Assembly (NCBI GenBank): GCA_963921195.1
Contig: OY992536.1
Span: 4,402,001 to 4,466,000 of the forward strand
DNA length: 64,000 nt
Source of the DNA: Pegoplata infirma
Lineage: Eukaryota; Arthropoda; Insecta; Diptera; Anthomyiidae
Direction: 5' to 3'
A program made the position numbers and the translations under genes. Every line of letters starts with the position of its first letter. Within the stretch, counting starts at the first letter, position 1. Below are positions 11,460 to 23,262 of this stretch, piece after piece. Below the pieces are notes generated by a model. The model worked only from the letters and a program-made list of their open reading frames with translations. It was not told the DNA's origin and did no database searches.

Positions 11460-11942
11460 CAAGTAAAAAAGTTAAATTCGGCCTTGCTGAATGCATTGAT
11501 ACCCTCCACATTTTCAAAAAGATTATTGCAAAAAACTTTCTTTTAAAGAAAAATACTTTTAAAAAACAATTTCCGCGAAAAAAATTAAATTTTGGTAAAA
11601 AAAATCCGCAATTTTTTTTTGTCAAAAAATAAGTTTATACATGTTTAAATACCATTCAGATTCAAATTACCAGCAGCCGAATTAAAGCATTTTGTATTTA
11701 TAGGTTATGTTGAATTACACAACACTTTTGAGGTGTCCTTATATTTTCGTTCATAACTTTTGAACCGCTGAACCGATATCGCTCAAATGCAATACCAAAC
11801 TGCTCGGGAGAAGTAGTTTAATATTACATGGAGATGACTGAAGTTTCAGTCATATCCGTGTAATTTTTGGCCGTGATCACCATGTCCACAGACAGACGGA
11901 CATCGCTAGAATGTCTTAAAATCGATCACTGATAAGTTATAT
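11460..11942 (+). mobile_element. mini-me/DINE-1-like element, subfamily 2, interrupted
   Basis: ACAAGTAAAAAAGTTAAATT and GATACCCTCCAC mark the 5' part; AACTTTTGAACCGCTGAACC and AGACAGACGGACATCGCTAG follow. The element is split by the insertion at 11943-12896. Its tail resumes at 12897 with ACTTTATGGGGTCCCAGACC and fades near 12930. Confidence 0.75.
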
Positions 11943-12896
11943 ATATCGTCGAACTATATTCAATAAATGCCAACTCGAAAAAGCTTACTGTTCAGGAGAG
12001 CTAAAAAACTAGTTATTTCGCGTATTATTGCAAAAATAAACAATGTACCTTCCACAAGATGGTTTAAATATTCTAAACAATTTTTACCTATGCAAAAATT
12101 TTCATATTTTGCACTTATTTGCATATTTTTCAGAGATAGCATTTATTACTATATCAAAAAACAAATATTTTTTTAGAGTTGGCATATTTTGGAAATATGC
12201 CAACTCTAAAAAAAATAAAAATACATTTTTTTTGGAAAAATTTTTAAATTTTTTTTTTTTTTGGTTTTTGTTATTCTTAGTACGGTAATTGCAAAAACTA
12301 AACAAAAAATTAAAAATCTTTGCATATTTTTAAAACTTACTAGCTCCGAAAGCCTTTTAATCTCAAGGTGGTCAACTTTGGCACTCTGTAACTCACGCTG
12401 TATTGCAATAGGGTCACTCCAAACCAGCTATTTTGAAAGCTTATATCATTGACTTTATTTGCCCCATTCATTATGTTTCAATCTGATAAATAGTTTGAAA
12501 GTTACATAAATATAAGCAATTTTTTTTTTTTGCAAACACTATTTACCGATATTTTTAAAATGGCAATATCTCGAGAACCAGTCATTAGATATCAAAATCT
12601 TTACAAGATTCGTATTTAGCATGGCAAATGCAATAAGATATGTGGTCTAATTTTTTTTTTTTAATTTTTTGAAAAATTTTTGGAAATTTACAATGGGAGT
12701 TGGCATTTATTTCCACCAAAAAAATATGTACTTTGAGTTAGCAGAATAACAAAAATGGATGTAAAACGACAACAAATTATTTTTTTGCTCTGAAATTTTT
12801 ATGGCAGATAGGTATTATATAGGGGAGCTATTTGCCATCGGAAACTCATTTCCGTCAAATTTGAGTTGGCATATTTTGAATATAGGTTCACGATAT
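11943..12896. mobile_element. ATATCGTCG family member X3 (954 bp), private motif GAGTTGGCAT
   Basis: The ends ATATCGTCG and CACGATAT lie inside a mini-me copy, which shows the boundaries. TTCAGGAGAGC starts exactly 48 bp from the left end, as in the two sister elements. The word GAGTTGGCAT (or its inverse) is at both termini (11967, 12863) and recurs inside near the left (12177 and an inverted copy at 12196) and the right (12697, with a degenerate copy at 12735). No protein is encoded. The target could be a duplicated TA, TATA or ATAT; AT symmetry prevents a choice. Confidence 0.85.
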
Positions 12897-12929
12897 ACTT
12901 TATGGGGTCCCAGACCAATATTTAACTTT

Positions 12930-13479
12930 TTTTGGCCTGAACCATTTTATTGGCGTCGACCCAGTTGGAAAATGTGTCGCTGAGGAAATTTCTACAGTGA
13001 TTCCTTGAGGAAATGTCTTAAGGTTCCGACAAATCATAGGTAATCCTTGATGACATGTCCCAACATTGTCAGCACTGAATGTTTGCTTTAAGAGTGTGGA
13101 CAATTCCTCTAAGACGTCTTAAAAGAAATGTCTTCAGAATTGCAGTATATTAAATTAGAATTTAAAATCTGGACAACTCTTCAATTTCCAAGAAAAAGAT
13201 GGCAATATTATCGATTTATTTAAAAGAAAATCAAAATCTAACAAGTAGAATAAAAGTAATAAATAGACAAACAATTTTCAAAATAAAGTTTGGAACAAGT
13301 AGTTAGGTGTGAGACTAATAAACTGGAGGTTCCAGGTTCAAATCCAGTTGGGACTAAAAAAGGCGAAAAGTTTTTTCTAAATATGAGAAAGATAATTTAT
13401 AAAGGAAAATGGATATAAGTAAAAACTAAAGGAAATACGAAAATTTTTTGTATTTTCGTTTTATAAATTATATGAAAGA
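12930..13479. other. No gene; less AT-rich patch with GAGGAAATGTCTT words
   Basis: At 12980-13130 words such as GAGGAAATGTCTTAAGG and AAAAGAAATGTCTTCAG repeat loosely. No open frame of note and no family recognised. Confidence 0.4.
13283..13348 (+). repeat. tRNA-like segment with a B-box-like word
   Basis: GGTTCAAATCC fits the pol III B box, and TAGTTAGGTGTGAG upstream is a weak A-box candidate. The acceptor and anticodon stems do not form, so this is at best a decayed tRNA or SINE head, not a working tRNA gene. Confidence 0.3.
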
Positions 13480-14095
13480 AATTCTGATTAATTTTTAATA
13501 AACAATAAAAATTGTTTTATTCGACATTCAAAAATAATTTTCTTTAAAATTATGCTATGAGATGGTTTTAATTAGTAAAGAAAATAATGACCTCGAGTCA
13601 GAATAAAACAATTTACATAATGGTTGGCACGCCATAGTGATGAATAACCCAAATGTGGTATTATTACACTTACAACAACAAAAACATATTTTTGTAGTCC
13701 AATGGACTATCATATGTAAAAATGTTTTAAATATTTTTGTTGGTTATTGACAATCGTTGCCTTACTAGTATAGTACAATTTCTTCGTCTATCTAATTCAC
13801 ATTGTGGATAGAGTCGAATATGTATTAATACTTTAGTTTGTGCACAAACGATTTGTCATTAGACTCGTTTGCTACTTTGTAGTAAATCGTTTCTATTTTT
13901 GCTAAATAATCTTGACAATGGATCTGACAAATTCCGAAACACGTGTCGATGAAGTCTTGCAAAAATGACCAACATAAATAAATTAAAAACAAAAAAAAAT
14001 TTTCTTGAAAATTATGCTATGAGAATATCATGGTTTTAATTAGTAAAGAAAATAATGACCTCGAGCCAGAATAAACATCCTCAAAATATTGTATG
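13480..14095 (+). repeat. R540-type dispersed repeat (copy at 13.5 kb)
   Basis: It shares GACCTCGAG(T/C)CAGAATAAA, GGTTGGCACGCCATAGTGAT, GTCCAATGGACTATCATATG and CCGAAACACGTGTCGAT with 47.4-48.2 kb. The GACCTCGAG block occurs twice, about 468 bp apart, with a partial unit between, so the copy is a short tandem. No coding potential seen. Confidence 0.75.
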
Positions 14096-14188
14096 AAATA
14101 TTTAAGAAATATGATATAACATCCATGATATGTTTTATAGAATTTATGAAATATTTTATAATATTTTTGTAGTTTTTTATTTGCTTAT

Positions 14189-14386
14189 TGCGTGATTAGA
14201 GCTTGCGTGACTCACGCGTGAACGTGATTGCATCTTGCGTGAGTCACGAGTGTGCGTGAGTGATTTTAATTTCAATGACGTGATTGTGAGTGAGTGTGAG
14301 TGGAAAAAAATGTGCGTAAGTCATTAGTGAGTGATTCGATTATTTTTTGCGTGAGCGTGAGTCAAAATCCACTCACGCGCCTATCA
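14189..14386. repeat. GTGAGTG/CGTGA minisatellite-like block
   Basis: Dense repetition of GCGTGAGTCACG, GTGAGTGAGTGTGAGTG and CACTCACGCG. A short related stretch is at 45255-45322. Period is irregular at 6-12 bp. Confidence 0.7.
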
Positions 14387-14591
14387 CTATTTTCTACTAT
14401 CAAATAAATAGTTTCTCAAAGGGAGAGTTGTGTTGTTCATGAACGAACTAGTTTAAAGACCCATGGACTAGTTCACGACTTTTCGTTTATTTAATTCTGT
14501 TAGTTAATTGGTTCATTTAGATAATGTTTAGTTCAGTTCTTTCGTTCATTTGGGTTCTTTTTATTACCTCCAATTCTTTCCAGCTGCTCAT

Positions 14592-14720
14592 TGATACCCA
14601 AGCAAAACTTTCTGTTCCAAATAATCGGTCTAAGATCGCAAAATATTATCCTGCAACCAATTCTACTTAATATTCCAGAATTAATGATTTTTGATTGAAA
14701 TTTTGTTGTGATTACTGTAG
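14592..14720 (+). repeat. Fragment of the CCCAGCAAAACTT family
   Basis: CCCAAGCAAAACTTTCTGTT and CCAAATAATCGGTCTAAGA match 31591-31690. The fuller element of this group is at 44958-45665. Confidence 0.5.
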
Positions 14721-14861
14721 AATATATTCAAGAATCTATTGAACCAGGAATTTGTTCCAAAAAATTTTCCTGGGTATTACCATTTATTTGATTCCACCAG
14801 CGCAAACATCGCCTGTAATTCCAATAATATGAATAACCATTAATTCACGTATTTTATTATC

Positions 14862-17275
14862 CTATTGGGCAAATCCACCTCAAACCACACAGCATTCGGA
14901 TTTGTTACCTTCGATTTAAATAAAATTTGACAAATATATTGCAAATGGGTAGTGTTCCTAAAATCATTACCTTTCTGGCTCCAAAACCTTTCGGTTTTCG
15001 AAATATGGCGTCTTGAAAATTTGCAAAAACGTCAAATTTTCAATAAGGTGCACATACAAAGTCACCCATAACTTTAAAACTATAAAACCCACAATTTCCA
15101 AATAGGTATCATTTAAAAGCTGAAAGGATTTCCTTATAAGTGGCATGCACAATTTTTTCTTGTAATGAAAGGCCAAAGGTCATATTTCAAGGTCTAATGT
15201 TCAAAGACCTATATCTCAAAATCCGATATTTTTAAAATTCTCAAAAAAATATATGATAACAATCAAGTCTTTCCCTACATTTGTATCAAAATTTCAGGGT
15301 GGACACTCATACGATTCCAAAGTTACAGAGGAAAACGTGCTTGAAGTCAAGATTTTCTCTACGAGTTCATATGCAAAAGCTTACACACACGAAGCAGCAT
15401 AGCATGCTAGCATGCTGCTAGCAGTAAACAAACAATGGGATGGACCTAAAAACTGAACCCATTATTTATTAATATTTCAACCTCCTGAATTTGATTTCAC
15501 TATCAAAACTGAATTTTATCGTAGGGTTTTCTTGTTTTCTTACAAGGAAAATCTTCAAAGTGAACATACGTAATTTCTTTGAAATTTATGCCCATGAAAG
15601 ACAACAAATATCTAACATCGACCTCTCTGAGCTTATTGGTCTTAATTTAGTTTTAAAGGGAGTCAAAAATTACCGATCTTTAGTAATTTCAACTTTTAGG
15701 TACATTGATGCCTGTACACCTTGTACATTGATGTTGAATAAAACAACGACCACGTCTTGTTTGTTCGGTGGTTGGCTAGTAACAACCTTTTATTTACAAC
15801 TTAAAATATCTTATATACAAAATTAAAACTAGAATCTAAAAATAAAACTACCTGCGTAGACTACACATTTTGTCTACACAGTTCATTTCTTAAAATAGAT
15901 AAGAATCTACGTGACCTCACGTAGATCCCTAATGCAACAAGAAACGATCATAAAATACAATGTTTAATTGCTATGCATACAAATGTGCAGCACACATTTT
16001 ATGACCTTTCGTTGTACGCTTCTTCAACATAGATACATAATTAAACAATGCCACTTATATCAGATCCGTTTCATTTGAAAATAATTTGTTGCATAATTGT
16101 TTTTGTTAAAAATGTATAGTTTTTGTTATAGTTTTTGTAAAAAAAAAATCATTATTGGTACTATTTTCTATTTAAATTAAGCAATCACATGAATTTTTTA
16201 TTGGCAGTTTTTCTTACAGGTCGGGTTTCATCCGAATTTAAAAAAAAATCTTTATTAGTGTGTCCAAAATAAAATAAGACAAAAATTCAAAGAAGTTCGA
16301 AACATTAGTGTTTCCATTCCTAAACCATTTTTATGCTTGATTATATTCTTGTTTATGAGCTTTATTCCGCTTTGAACATACGGTTCCCCCACCCCATTCC
16401 TATTTCCCTACTATGGAAGAATATAGGTTTCGAATGAAACCGATCTGTTATATATGGCATCAATATAAAGTACCTAAACTTTAAAATAACTGAAAATGGG
16501 TAATTTTTAACCCCGTTTAACCTGAATTTAGGCCGACAAGCTCAGACTGGTTGATTTTAGATTTATTTTTTCTAGCTTGTGTATAAATTTTAAAGAAATC
16601 AGGTATGTTCACTTTCGAGGACTTTCCTTGTAAAAGAACAAGAAAACCCCTACAATAAAATAAAATACATAAAAAAGTTTTAAGCCTTGTTCTAGGCTCG
16701 CACCTTTGTTTACGACTATGTCTGTATGTTGTTTTGTTTGTGCAATATTTTTTATATGAACTCGTAGAAAAAACCTTGCCTTCGAGCACGTTTTCTTCTG
16801 TAACTTTGGAACCATATGAGTGTCCACCCTGAAATTTTGATGCAAATGTAGGGAAAGACTTGATTGTTATCATATATTTTTTTGAGAATTTAAAAAATAT
16901 CGGATTTTGAGATATAGATCTTTGAACATTAGACATTGAAATATGACCTTTGACCTTTCATTACAAGAAAAAATTGTGCATGTCGCTTTTAAGGTAATCC
17001 TTTCAGCTTTGAAATGGTACCCATTTGGTAATTGTGGGTTTTATAGTTTTAAAGTTATGGGTGACTTTGTATGTGCACCTTATTGAAAATTTTATGTTTT
17101 TGCCAATTTTCAAGACGCCATATTTCGAAAACTAAAAATTTTTGGAGCCTGTAAGGTAATCATTTTATGAAAACAACGCATGTGAAATATTATTTGCGAA
17201 TTTCATTAAAATCGGAGGTGACAAATCCGAAAATCACAGTTTTCTGTGCGGTTTGACATGGAATCACCCTATTCT
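14862..17275. mobile_element. 2.4-kb foldback with about 0.78-kb arms
   Basis: The left arm (about 14862-15665) and right arm (about 16505-17275) are diverged inverted copies. Examples are CACCCATAACTTTAAAAC at 15062 with its complement near 17045, and TCAGGGTGGACACTCATACG near 15295 with its complement near 16815. The spacer (15666-16500) is unique here. Short open frames in the right arm have no recognisable domain. A diverged arm fragment lies near 22862-22950. Confidence 0.8.
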
Positions 17276-17490
17276 TTTTTCCGTAAATAAAACTTAATCT
17301 TCCACAAAATTATAAGCTGTCAGATGTTGTTTGCTTTTTGTTTAGTCATTACAGTTAATCGATATTTTGAAAGAACTGTTAAACATTGTTTAAAATGAAC
17401 TAGTGAACTAGAACTACGAACTAGGTCCTTTTTAGATGTACTGAACTAAAATGTTCGGTCACTGAAACGAACGAGTATGAACAGCTCTAC

Positions 17491-18392
17491 GATAGATTTC
17501 ACATTGATACGACATTAATTTTAAACAGCAGCATAATTAATAAGGAATGACTCATATGTATTTTGTGTGAATATGTGTGGGTAATTTCTTTGGCAATTTA
17601 TGCTTTATTGTTTCATTTGTGGCTGTTTTATTATGATAAATTATGCCATAAATTTCTACATAGTCGTATTTTCATCATAATCATCATCAGCATCATCATC
17701 TCAAACCAAAAAATTGAGCGAAAGAAAACCAAACAACTACAGTACACGTAAGTAATTTGAAATTTCTTTGGAAAATTAATAAAATTGAATCAATGTGACG
17801 TATGATTAATATTAGTTAGTTTGTTATTGCCATTAGATTGCCAGACATCATAATACGTTGATATACTCGTACGCAGAAATTGCTTCACATTAAAATAAAA
17901 TTAATTTTACAACGAATCACTGAAGCAACACTAACTCATATCGACTTAAATTACTCAAATATTTTATTACTTCAAAATTAAAATTATATTCTTTGACAAA
18001 AAACACACATTTTTCATCCAAGTATTTATTTAAAGAATATCAACCACTAGCTACCCAAACCTAGTTCATTTTAATTTCAGTTGATTAACCTCATCTTATC
18101 AAACAATTGAAGCAAATAATCAAAAATTCCTCGGAGAAACATCAAAACATATCTCTCTTTCATGGTTAAGAAATATTCTCCTTTAAACATATTTTCAAAA
18201 ATATGTATCTTCATACTTAATTCATACAAACATCTATAAACTAAAGATTATAAATTCCATTAACAATTTCTAATCAAAATGTGTTTAATTCAATTAAACA
18301 CAATAGACTTACTAGTAGCAAGTGAAATTTATCATTTTCTATACTTCAAATACTTATAAACAACATAACAAAATCGGGCCTAACAACGAGAC
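17491..18392. other. Single-copy-looking AT-rich DNA, no gene seen
   Basis: A short CATCAT run at 17677-17700 is the only repeat noticed. This may be one of the few parts of the window not built from repeats. Confidence 0.4.
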
Positions 18393-19073
18393 ACTTAAAC
18401 AAGTAGAAAAGTTAAATTCGACTTGGCCGAATCTATGAATACCCTCCACAATGCCCATTTTAAGTGATAGTAAATTTTCTAACGTGAAAAAAATAACAGT
18501 TTTGATTAGAAATATTTTATTTTGTGTAAAAACAATTTTTTTTTGTAATTTTTGAAAAAAAAAAATTTACTAATTTTTTTTTGAGTGTAAAATTTTTTTT
18601 TAGTGTAAGATTTTTTTCGAGTGTTTTTTTTTTGTTTTGGTATAAAAATATTTTTGAGTGACAAAAATACGTTGTAAAATATTTTTGTGACTTCCCAATG
18701 GTTTTAAAACAGGTTTAACGGGTTTTCAACACGTGAATTTAAGGTGAAGCTAAACTGAAATTCACGGTTTTGCTAATAAATTTTGAACCACTGGACCGAT
18801 TTGGGTGAAATTCAATACGAACTAGGCTGGAGGAACGGAAAATATGTATGCCAAGCTTCAGCTTCCTCAGAATTGCTTTTCGAAAGTTATAGTGCTTTTT
18901 ATCTCATAAATTCACGAAAAACCGTTGCCGAAATTCAGTCTTTTGCTCATAACTTTTGAACCACTGGACCGATTTCGCTGGATTGCAATACCAACCTGAC
19001 CAGGTAAATGCCCAACATATATGCCAAACTTCAGGAGCCTCCGTAAAGTCTTTCAAAAGTTAGCGTGTTTTCA

Positions 19074-19171
<98 letters not shown>

Positions 19172-19337
19172 GGACGGACGGACGGACGGACGGACGGACA
19201 TAGCTAGATCGTCTTAAAATCGATCGAGGATCATGAATATATATACTTTATGGGGTGTTAGACCAATATTTCGAGGTGTTACAAACGGAATGACAAACTT
19301 ATATATACCCTCTATCACTAGAGTGGAGGGTATAAAA
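18393..19337 (+). mobile_element. mini-me/DINE-1-like element, subfamily 2, near complete
   Basis: It starts AACAAGTAGAAAAGTTAAATT, has ACTTGGCCGAAT and ATACCCTCCAC, then two ACTTTTGAACCACTGGACCG segments, a long (GACA)n(GACG)n tract, ATAGCTAGATCGTC and the 3' hairpin ACCCTCTATCACTAGAGTGG. It is non-coding; the short frame over the microsatellite is an artefact of the repeat. Confidence 0.9.
19074..19200 (+). repeat. (GACA)n(GACG)n microsatellite
   Basis: About 24 GACA units switch near 19168 to about 8 GACG units. The tract is the (GTCY)n core of the enclosing mini-me-like element and is by far the longest of those in the window. Confidence 0.98.
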
Positions 19338-20172
19338 AAATTTCAAAGCTTTTGGAATATGTTTAAATAAAATGTAATAAATTAAAAAATTTAATAAAAA
19401 AAGATTATAAATTATCATCTACAGTTAGATGTAATTTAGCCGATTTACAAACGCTACGCGAAATGTTTAAGGCACTGATCCCAAAAAGATATGTCACTTG
19501 TTTAGAGATGTTCTAGAGAGCGTTATTTGTGTTCCATTCCTAATAGGTCACAATGGGTCAATTAACTCTCTCCTAGGACATCACCATGTAAAAATGACAT
19601 TTCCAGAGACCAGTTTATAAAATATTTCCTGCAGAAAACATTTCTTTCTTGGTTAGGTCAAAATGTAAAAACAAACTTTGTCATGAATCAAAATTAACAG
19701 TTTTAGCATGTTACTTACTCAAAACGTTTAGTGGTATGTGTGTTTTTGGAGTGCAAAGTGTATAAGTACATGAGAAACCACATAAAATGCGGGATTTTAA
19801 TTGAAAACAATCAATAAAGTGTTATTTTTCGCTTGAAATACCTAATTTGATTAACAGCAGCTTATAATAATAAAATGAAGATGATAAGCTGATGAAACGT
19901 ATTGAATATAAGAGCATAAATATTTTCCAGATTTAATATTATATATAAAGCCTTTTGTAATATTGTGTACTTGTTTTAAAAATACTTTAATTTAATTGTT
20001 ACAAATGAAAAGGTCACGCGTAAAATTTTAAGAACATTTAAAGTTATTCTAAAATTAGTAAATTTAATTTTTAGACAGATTATTCTAGCTTAAGGTCATA
20101 AATACTTCTTTTATAACACAGTGATTCAAAATCGAACTTATTGAATCAGAATGGGATGAAACTAAAAGAAAA
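19338..20172. other. No gene or clear element seen
   Basis: AT-rich DNA. 19480-19650 is somewhat richer in GC but has no open frame of note. Confidence 0.4.
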
Positions 20173-21774
20173 CAAGTAAGAAAATTATAGTCGGAAAATG
20201 GGTCCCAAGTTCAAACCGATTGGACATTTCTTTTGTCATATCATAAATAAGTGTAAAATAGACTCACAAACCAAATTTGAGTAAAATAGGCAAATACACC
20301 GCTTTAACTAAATATCTGGGCGAAATTTTCATATGGGGTCCAAAAATGGTCCGATTATAATCAGCAGGGCAAGTATTTTCATGAAAATGCATGTTTTTAC
20401 TCAGCATTGTGAACAGAAACAGAATTAAATATCTATCCGAATCAATAAATTTGCAGTAAAATGGCATCGATTTGTAGATGCATATTTTTGCATATTTTGG
20501 TATAAATGCATATTTTTGCATATTTTCATATAAATTGGACTTTTTTTTAATCTTTATCAATATTTTTTTCAAAACTTCCTTAGAAAAATACAAAACTATC
20601 CCCTATTTCTTATAGAAAAAGAAATTATTTATAGAAATCATATTCTGAGGTATTTCTTATAGAAAACTGATTCTGGAAGTATTATTTTTAGATTCTGAGA
20701 AATGTTTCCGATTTAAAATTCTTTTGCTCTTAGACATTTTACTAATCGTAAAGAAACCCTGTTTTCCAATTTAAGATTTTTCGACAGGAAAATTGATTTT
20801 TTTATTTTGCTTAGAGTCAGGGTGGGGTCTTTTGCCCTTGAGTGAATTTTTTAACTTGAAAAACGGAAAGTTCTAAAAAATCGGAAAAAAATATTTTAAA
20901 ATTTACTTGTTTTAGAACAATGTTTAACTTAAAAATTTTTTTCTTAATTTATTTACTCCAGAAATATTTATTGAGTTAAAGAAAAAAACTTCTCATATAA
21001 ATTTGTTTAATTAAAAATATTTTTATCACAAAATGTGTCTATAAAACAATATTTTACTAATTAAAAATTGTGTTAGAATTGTCGAGGGCCTAAAAGTTTT
21101 TGACCAGGCCTAATTTATCTTGACAAACCTATTTGTTTAGTAAAAAAATATTTTTAAATGCATATTTTTGAAGATTTTAGTGCATATTTTGGATTTTTAG
21201 ACGCATATTATAGGCACATATTTTCGGTTTTTAGATGCATGAAAGTACTTGCCCTAATAATCAGATTTGATAAGATTATTAAAGTACGCGTTAAACATAC
21301 AAAACAAATTTTTTAATAAACTATTTTCTGTTTGTCTTGATATTAGAGATTTATGTGAATATCGGTATGGTGGTTTGTATTGGGGCCACAAAAAGAACTT
21401 TTCCGAATCCTTTAAAATTCGTATGGTTACTATTGAATACAAAATACATTTACCTGCTAAGTTTCAAAAGGATATTTATTATAATACGGTTATTAAAGTC
21501 GTTTGAGCCAAAATTAAAGCGGACCTTTGTATGGGGGCTAGGTCTAAACATGAATTTATTTTTTCCAATTTCAAAAGGCTTCGTCCTTGGGTTAAATGAA
21601 GCTTAAGTTTTAAGTGTCAGGCAAATCGATTGATAATTTCGACCTGTATCGAGTTTATTCTGAGTCGATCGTTATGCTTGAAAGTGGGTTCATGACCAAT
21701 ACTTCGGATAGTTACAAACATCAGCACAAAGTCATTATACCCTGTACCACAGAGTGGTGTGGGGTATAATAAAA
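20173..21774 (+). mobile_element. mini-me/DINE-1-like element, subfamily 1, interrupted
   Basis: AACAAGTAAGAAAATTATAG at the start and ACCCTGTACCACAGAGTGGT at the 3' hairpin match 23263-24095. The copy is split by the hAT-like element at 20365-21256. Its (GTCY)n tract is lost. It faces a subfamily 2 copy (21808) tail to tail. Confidence 0.85.
20365..21256. mobile_element. 892-bp hAT-like element, 8-bp duplication ATAATCAG
   Basis: Ends CAGGGCAAGTA and TACTTGCCCTA. ATAATCAG lies on both sides (20357-20364, 21257-21264) and occurs once at the same point of the uninterrupted mini-me copy near 23514, which confirms the insertion. TGCATATTTTTGCATATTTT words repeat near both ends (20475-20525, 21158-21232). 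No transposase is encoded. Confidence 0.92.
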
Positions 21775-21807
21775 GTTTAAATTGTCCATAACAAAACCCT
21801 TAAGGCT

Positions 21808-22560
21808 TTTTTATACCCTCCACTCTAGTGATAGAGGGTATATATAAGTTTGTGGTAACACCTCAAAATATTGGTCTAGGGCCCCATAAAGTAAATATAT
21901 TCATGATCCTCGATAGATTTTAAGACGATCTAGCGATTTCCGTCCGTGCGTCTGTCTGTTGAAAACACGCTAACTTTTTAAAGGCTTTACGGAGGCTCCT
22001 GAAGTTTGGCGTATATATTGGGCATTTACCTGGTCAGGTTGGTGTTGCAATCCAGCGTAATCGGTCCAATGGTTCAAAAGTTATGAGCAAAAGGCTGAAT
22101 TTCGTTCAGGGTTTTTCGTGAATTTAAGAGATAAAAACACGCTAACTTTTGAAAGGCAATTCTGAGGATATTGAAGCTTATCATATCTATTTGTCGTTTC
22201 CCTGACCTGGTTCGTATTTAATTTCAGCCAAATCGGTCCAGTGGCTCAAAAGTTATTAGTAAAACCGCGAATTTCAGATTAGTTTCACCCTAAATTCACG
22301 TGTTGAAAACCTGTTAAACATGTTTTAAAAACATATTTTGTCTCTCAAAAATATTTTTACACTAAAAAAAAAATACACTTGAAAAAAATTTTAAACTCAA
22401 AAAAAATTTACACTCAAAAAAATTTAGTAAATTATTTTTTTTGGACAAAAATTGCTTAAAAAAAGTTTTTTTTAACACAAAATAAAATATTTCTAATCAA
22501 AAATTTCACTTTTTTCACGTTAGAAAATTTACTATCACTTAAAAAGGTTTCAGGACAATC
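21808..22560 (-). mobile_element. mini-me/DINE-1-like element, subfamily 2
   Basis: The hairpin ACCCTCCACTCTAGTGATAG at the left, then CCCCATAAAGTAAATATATT, TCTAGCGATTTCCGTCCGTG and the ACTTTTGAACC-type segments in reverse order. It ends in the AT-rich zone with AAATTTACTATCACTT. Confidence 0.85.
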
Positions 22561-22571
22561 GGAGGGTGCCC

Positions 22572-22875
22572 TGTAAAATACCTTCCTTGTAAGTTAAAAA
22601 TTCTTTAAATTTTATTTCTGTATGTTAAGATCAAAACTAATTTATTACGAAGAAAATATTAGGTTTTTTCATAAAATTTGAACAAAAAGGCATCAATTCA
22701 GTTTTATCAAAAAAAAAGTTGGATAAAACTGATTTTATGCATTTATGTTCAAATGCATGTAACTTCTACAATTTTTGACGGATATTGTTAAAACCCCCTT
22801 ATTCTCTTCGTAATAATACAGAAAAAAATATAAATTTTTTGAACTTGATAAAATTTACAATTTAGGTATATTCAC
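22572..22875. repeat. Imperfect 300-bp palindrome
   Basis: ATTACGAAGAAAATATTAGG (22637) pairs with CCTTATTCTCTTCGTAAT (22797), and flanking AT-rich arms continue the pairing. No target duplication seen. Confidence 0.5.
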
Positions 22876-23029
22876 TTTGCGGAATTTCCTTGATAGTTAC
22901 AGGAAAACCCAATGATAGAATTCAATTCTGATGGCCTAGTCGAATTCAGGAGGCCAAAATACACAACGATTAGTCTGGTTCAGAACCTTTTTATATTTTA
23001 ATGGGGCTGTGTAATTGGTTTGGGCACTT

Positions 23030-23225
23030 TGCAAGACTTACACGACACTTGTGTCATCTGTCTGTTGAGAACAACTTATCTTTTAAAAACGAAATCTTAG
23101 GCTGCTGAAACTAGAAATACATAATTATAATCTTCCTGTTCAGGTTGGTATTGAATTTCAGAGAAATCTTTACAGTGGTTCAGAAGTTGTGAGTAAAACC
23201 ATGAATTTCAAATTTTTGTCACCTT
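23030..23225 (-). mobile_element. Diverged mini-me-like fragment
   Basis: CATCTGTCTGTTGAGAACA, TTCAGGTTGGTATTGAATTT and CAGTGGTTCAGAAGTTGTG follow the order of 21940-22260. The copy is old and lacks both hairpins. Confidence 0.5.
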
Positions 23226-23262
23226 GAAGATAAATTGTTTTTCAAAGTACTTTTTCAATCCA

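Larger units (their letters stand above)
14421..17490. mobile_element. Possible hAT-like outer element with GAACTAGTTC words
   Basis: AGAGTTGTGTTGTTCATGAA at the left resembles the inverse of the right end TATGAACAGCTCT. GAACTAGTTC-type words crowd both sides (14445-14560, 17395-17480). A 2.4-kb inverted repeat lies inside. No 8-bp duplication is found, so the ends are tentative. Confidence 0.4.

Noticed and set aside
13283..13348. Functional tRNA gene
   Set aside because: A B box is present but the acceptor and anticodon stems do not pair.
16517..16936. 139-codon open frame on the minus strand
   Set aside because: It lies in the right arm of the 14862-17275 foldback; the left-arm copy is broken and no domain is recognisable.
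19021..19203. Open frame encoding a TDRQ repeat
   Set aside because: It is just the (GACA)n microsatellite read in one of its frames.
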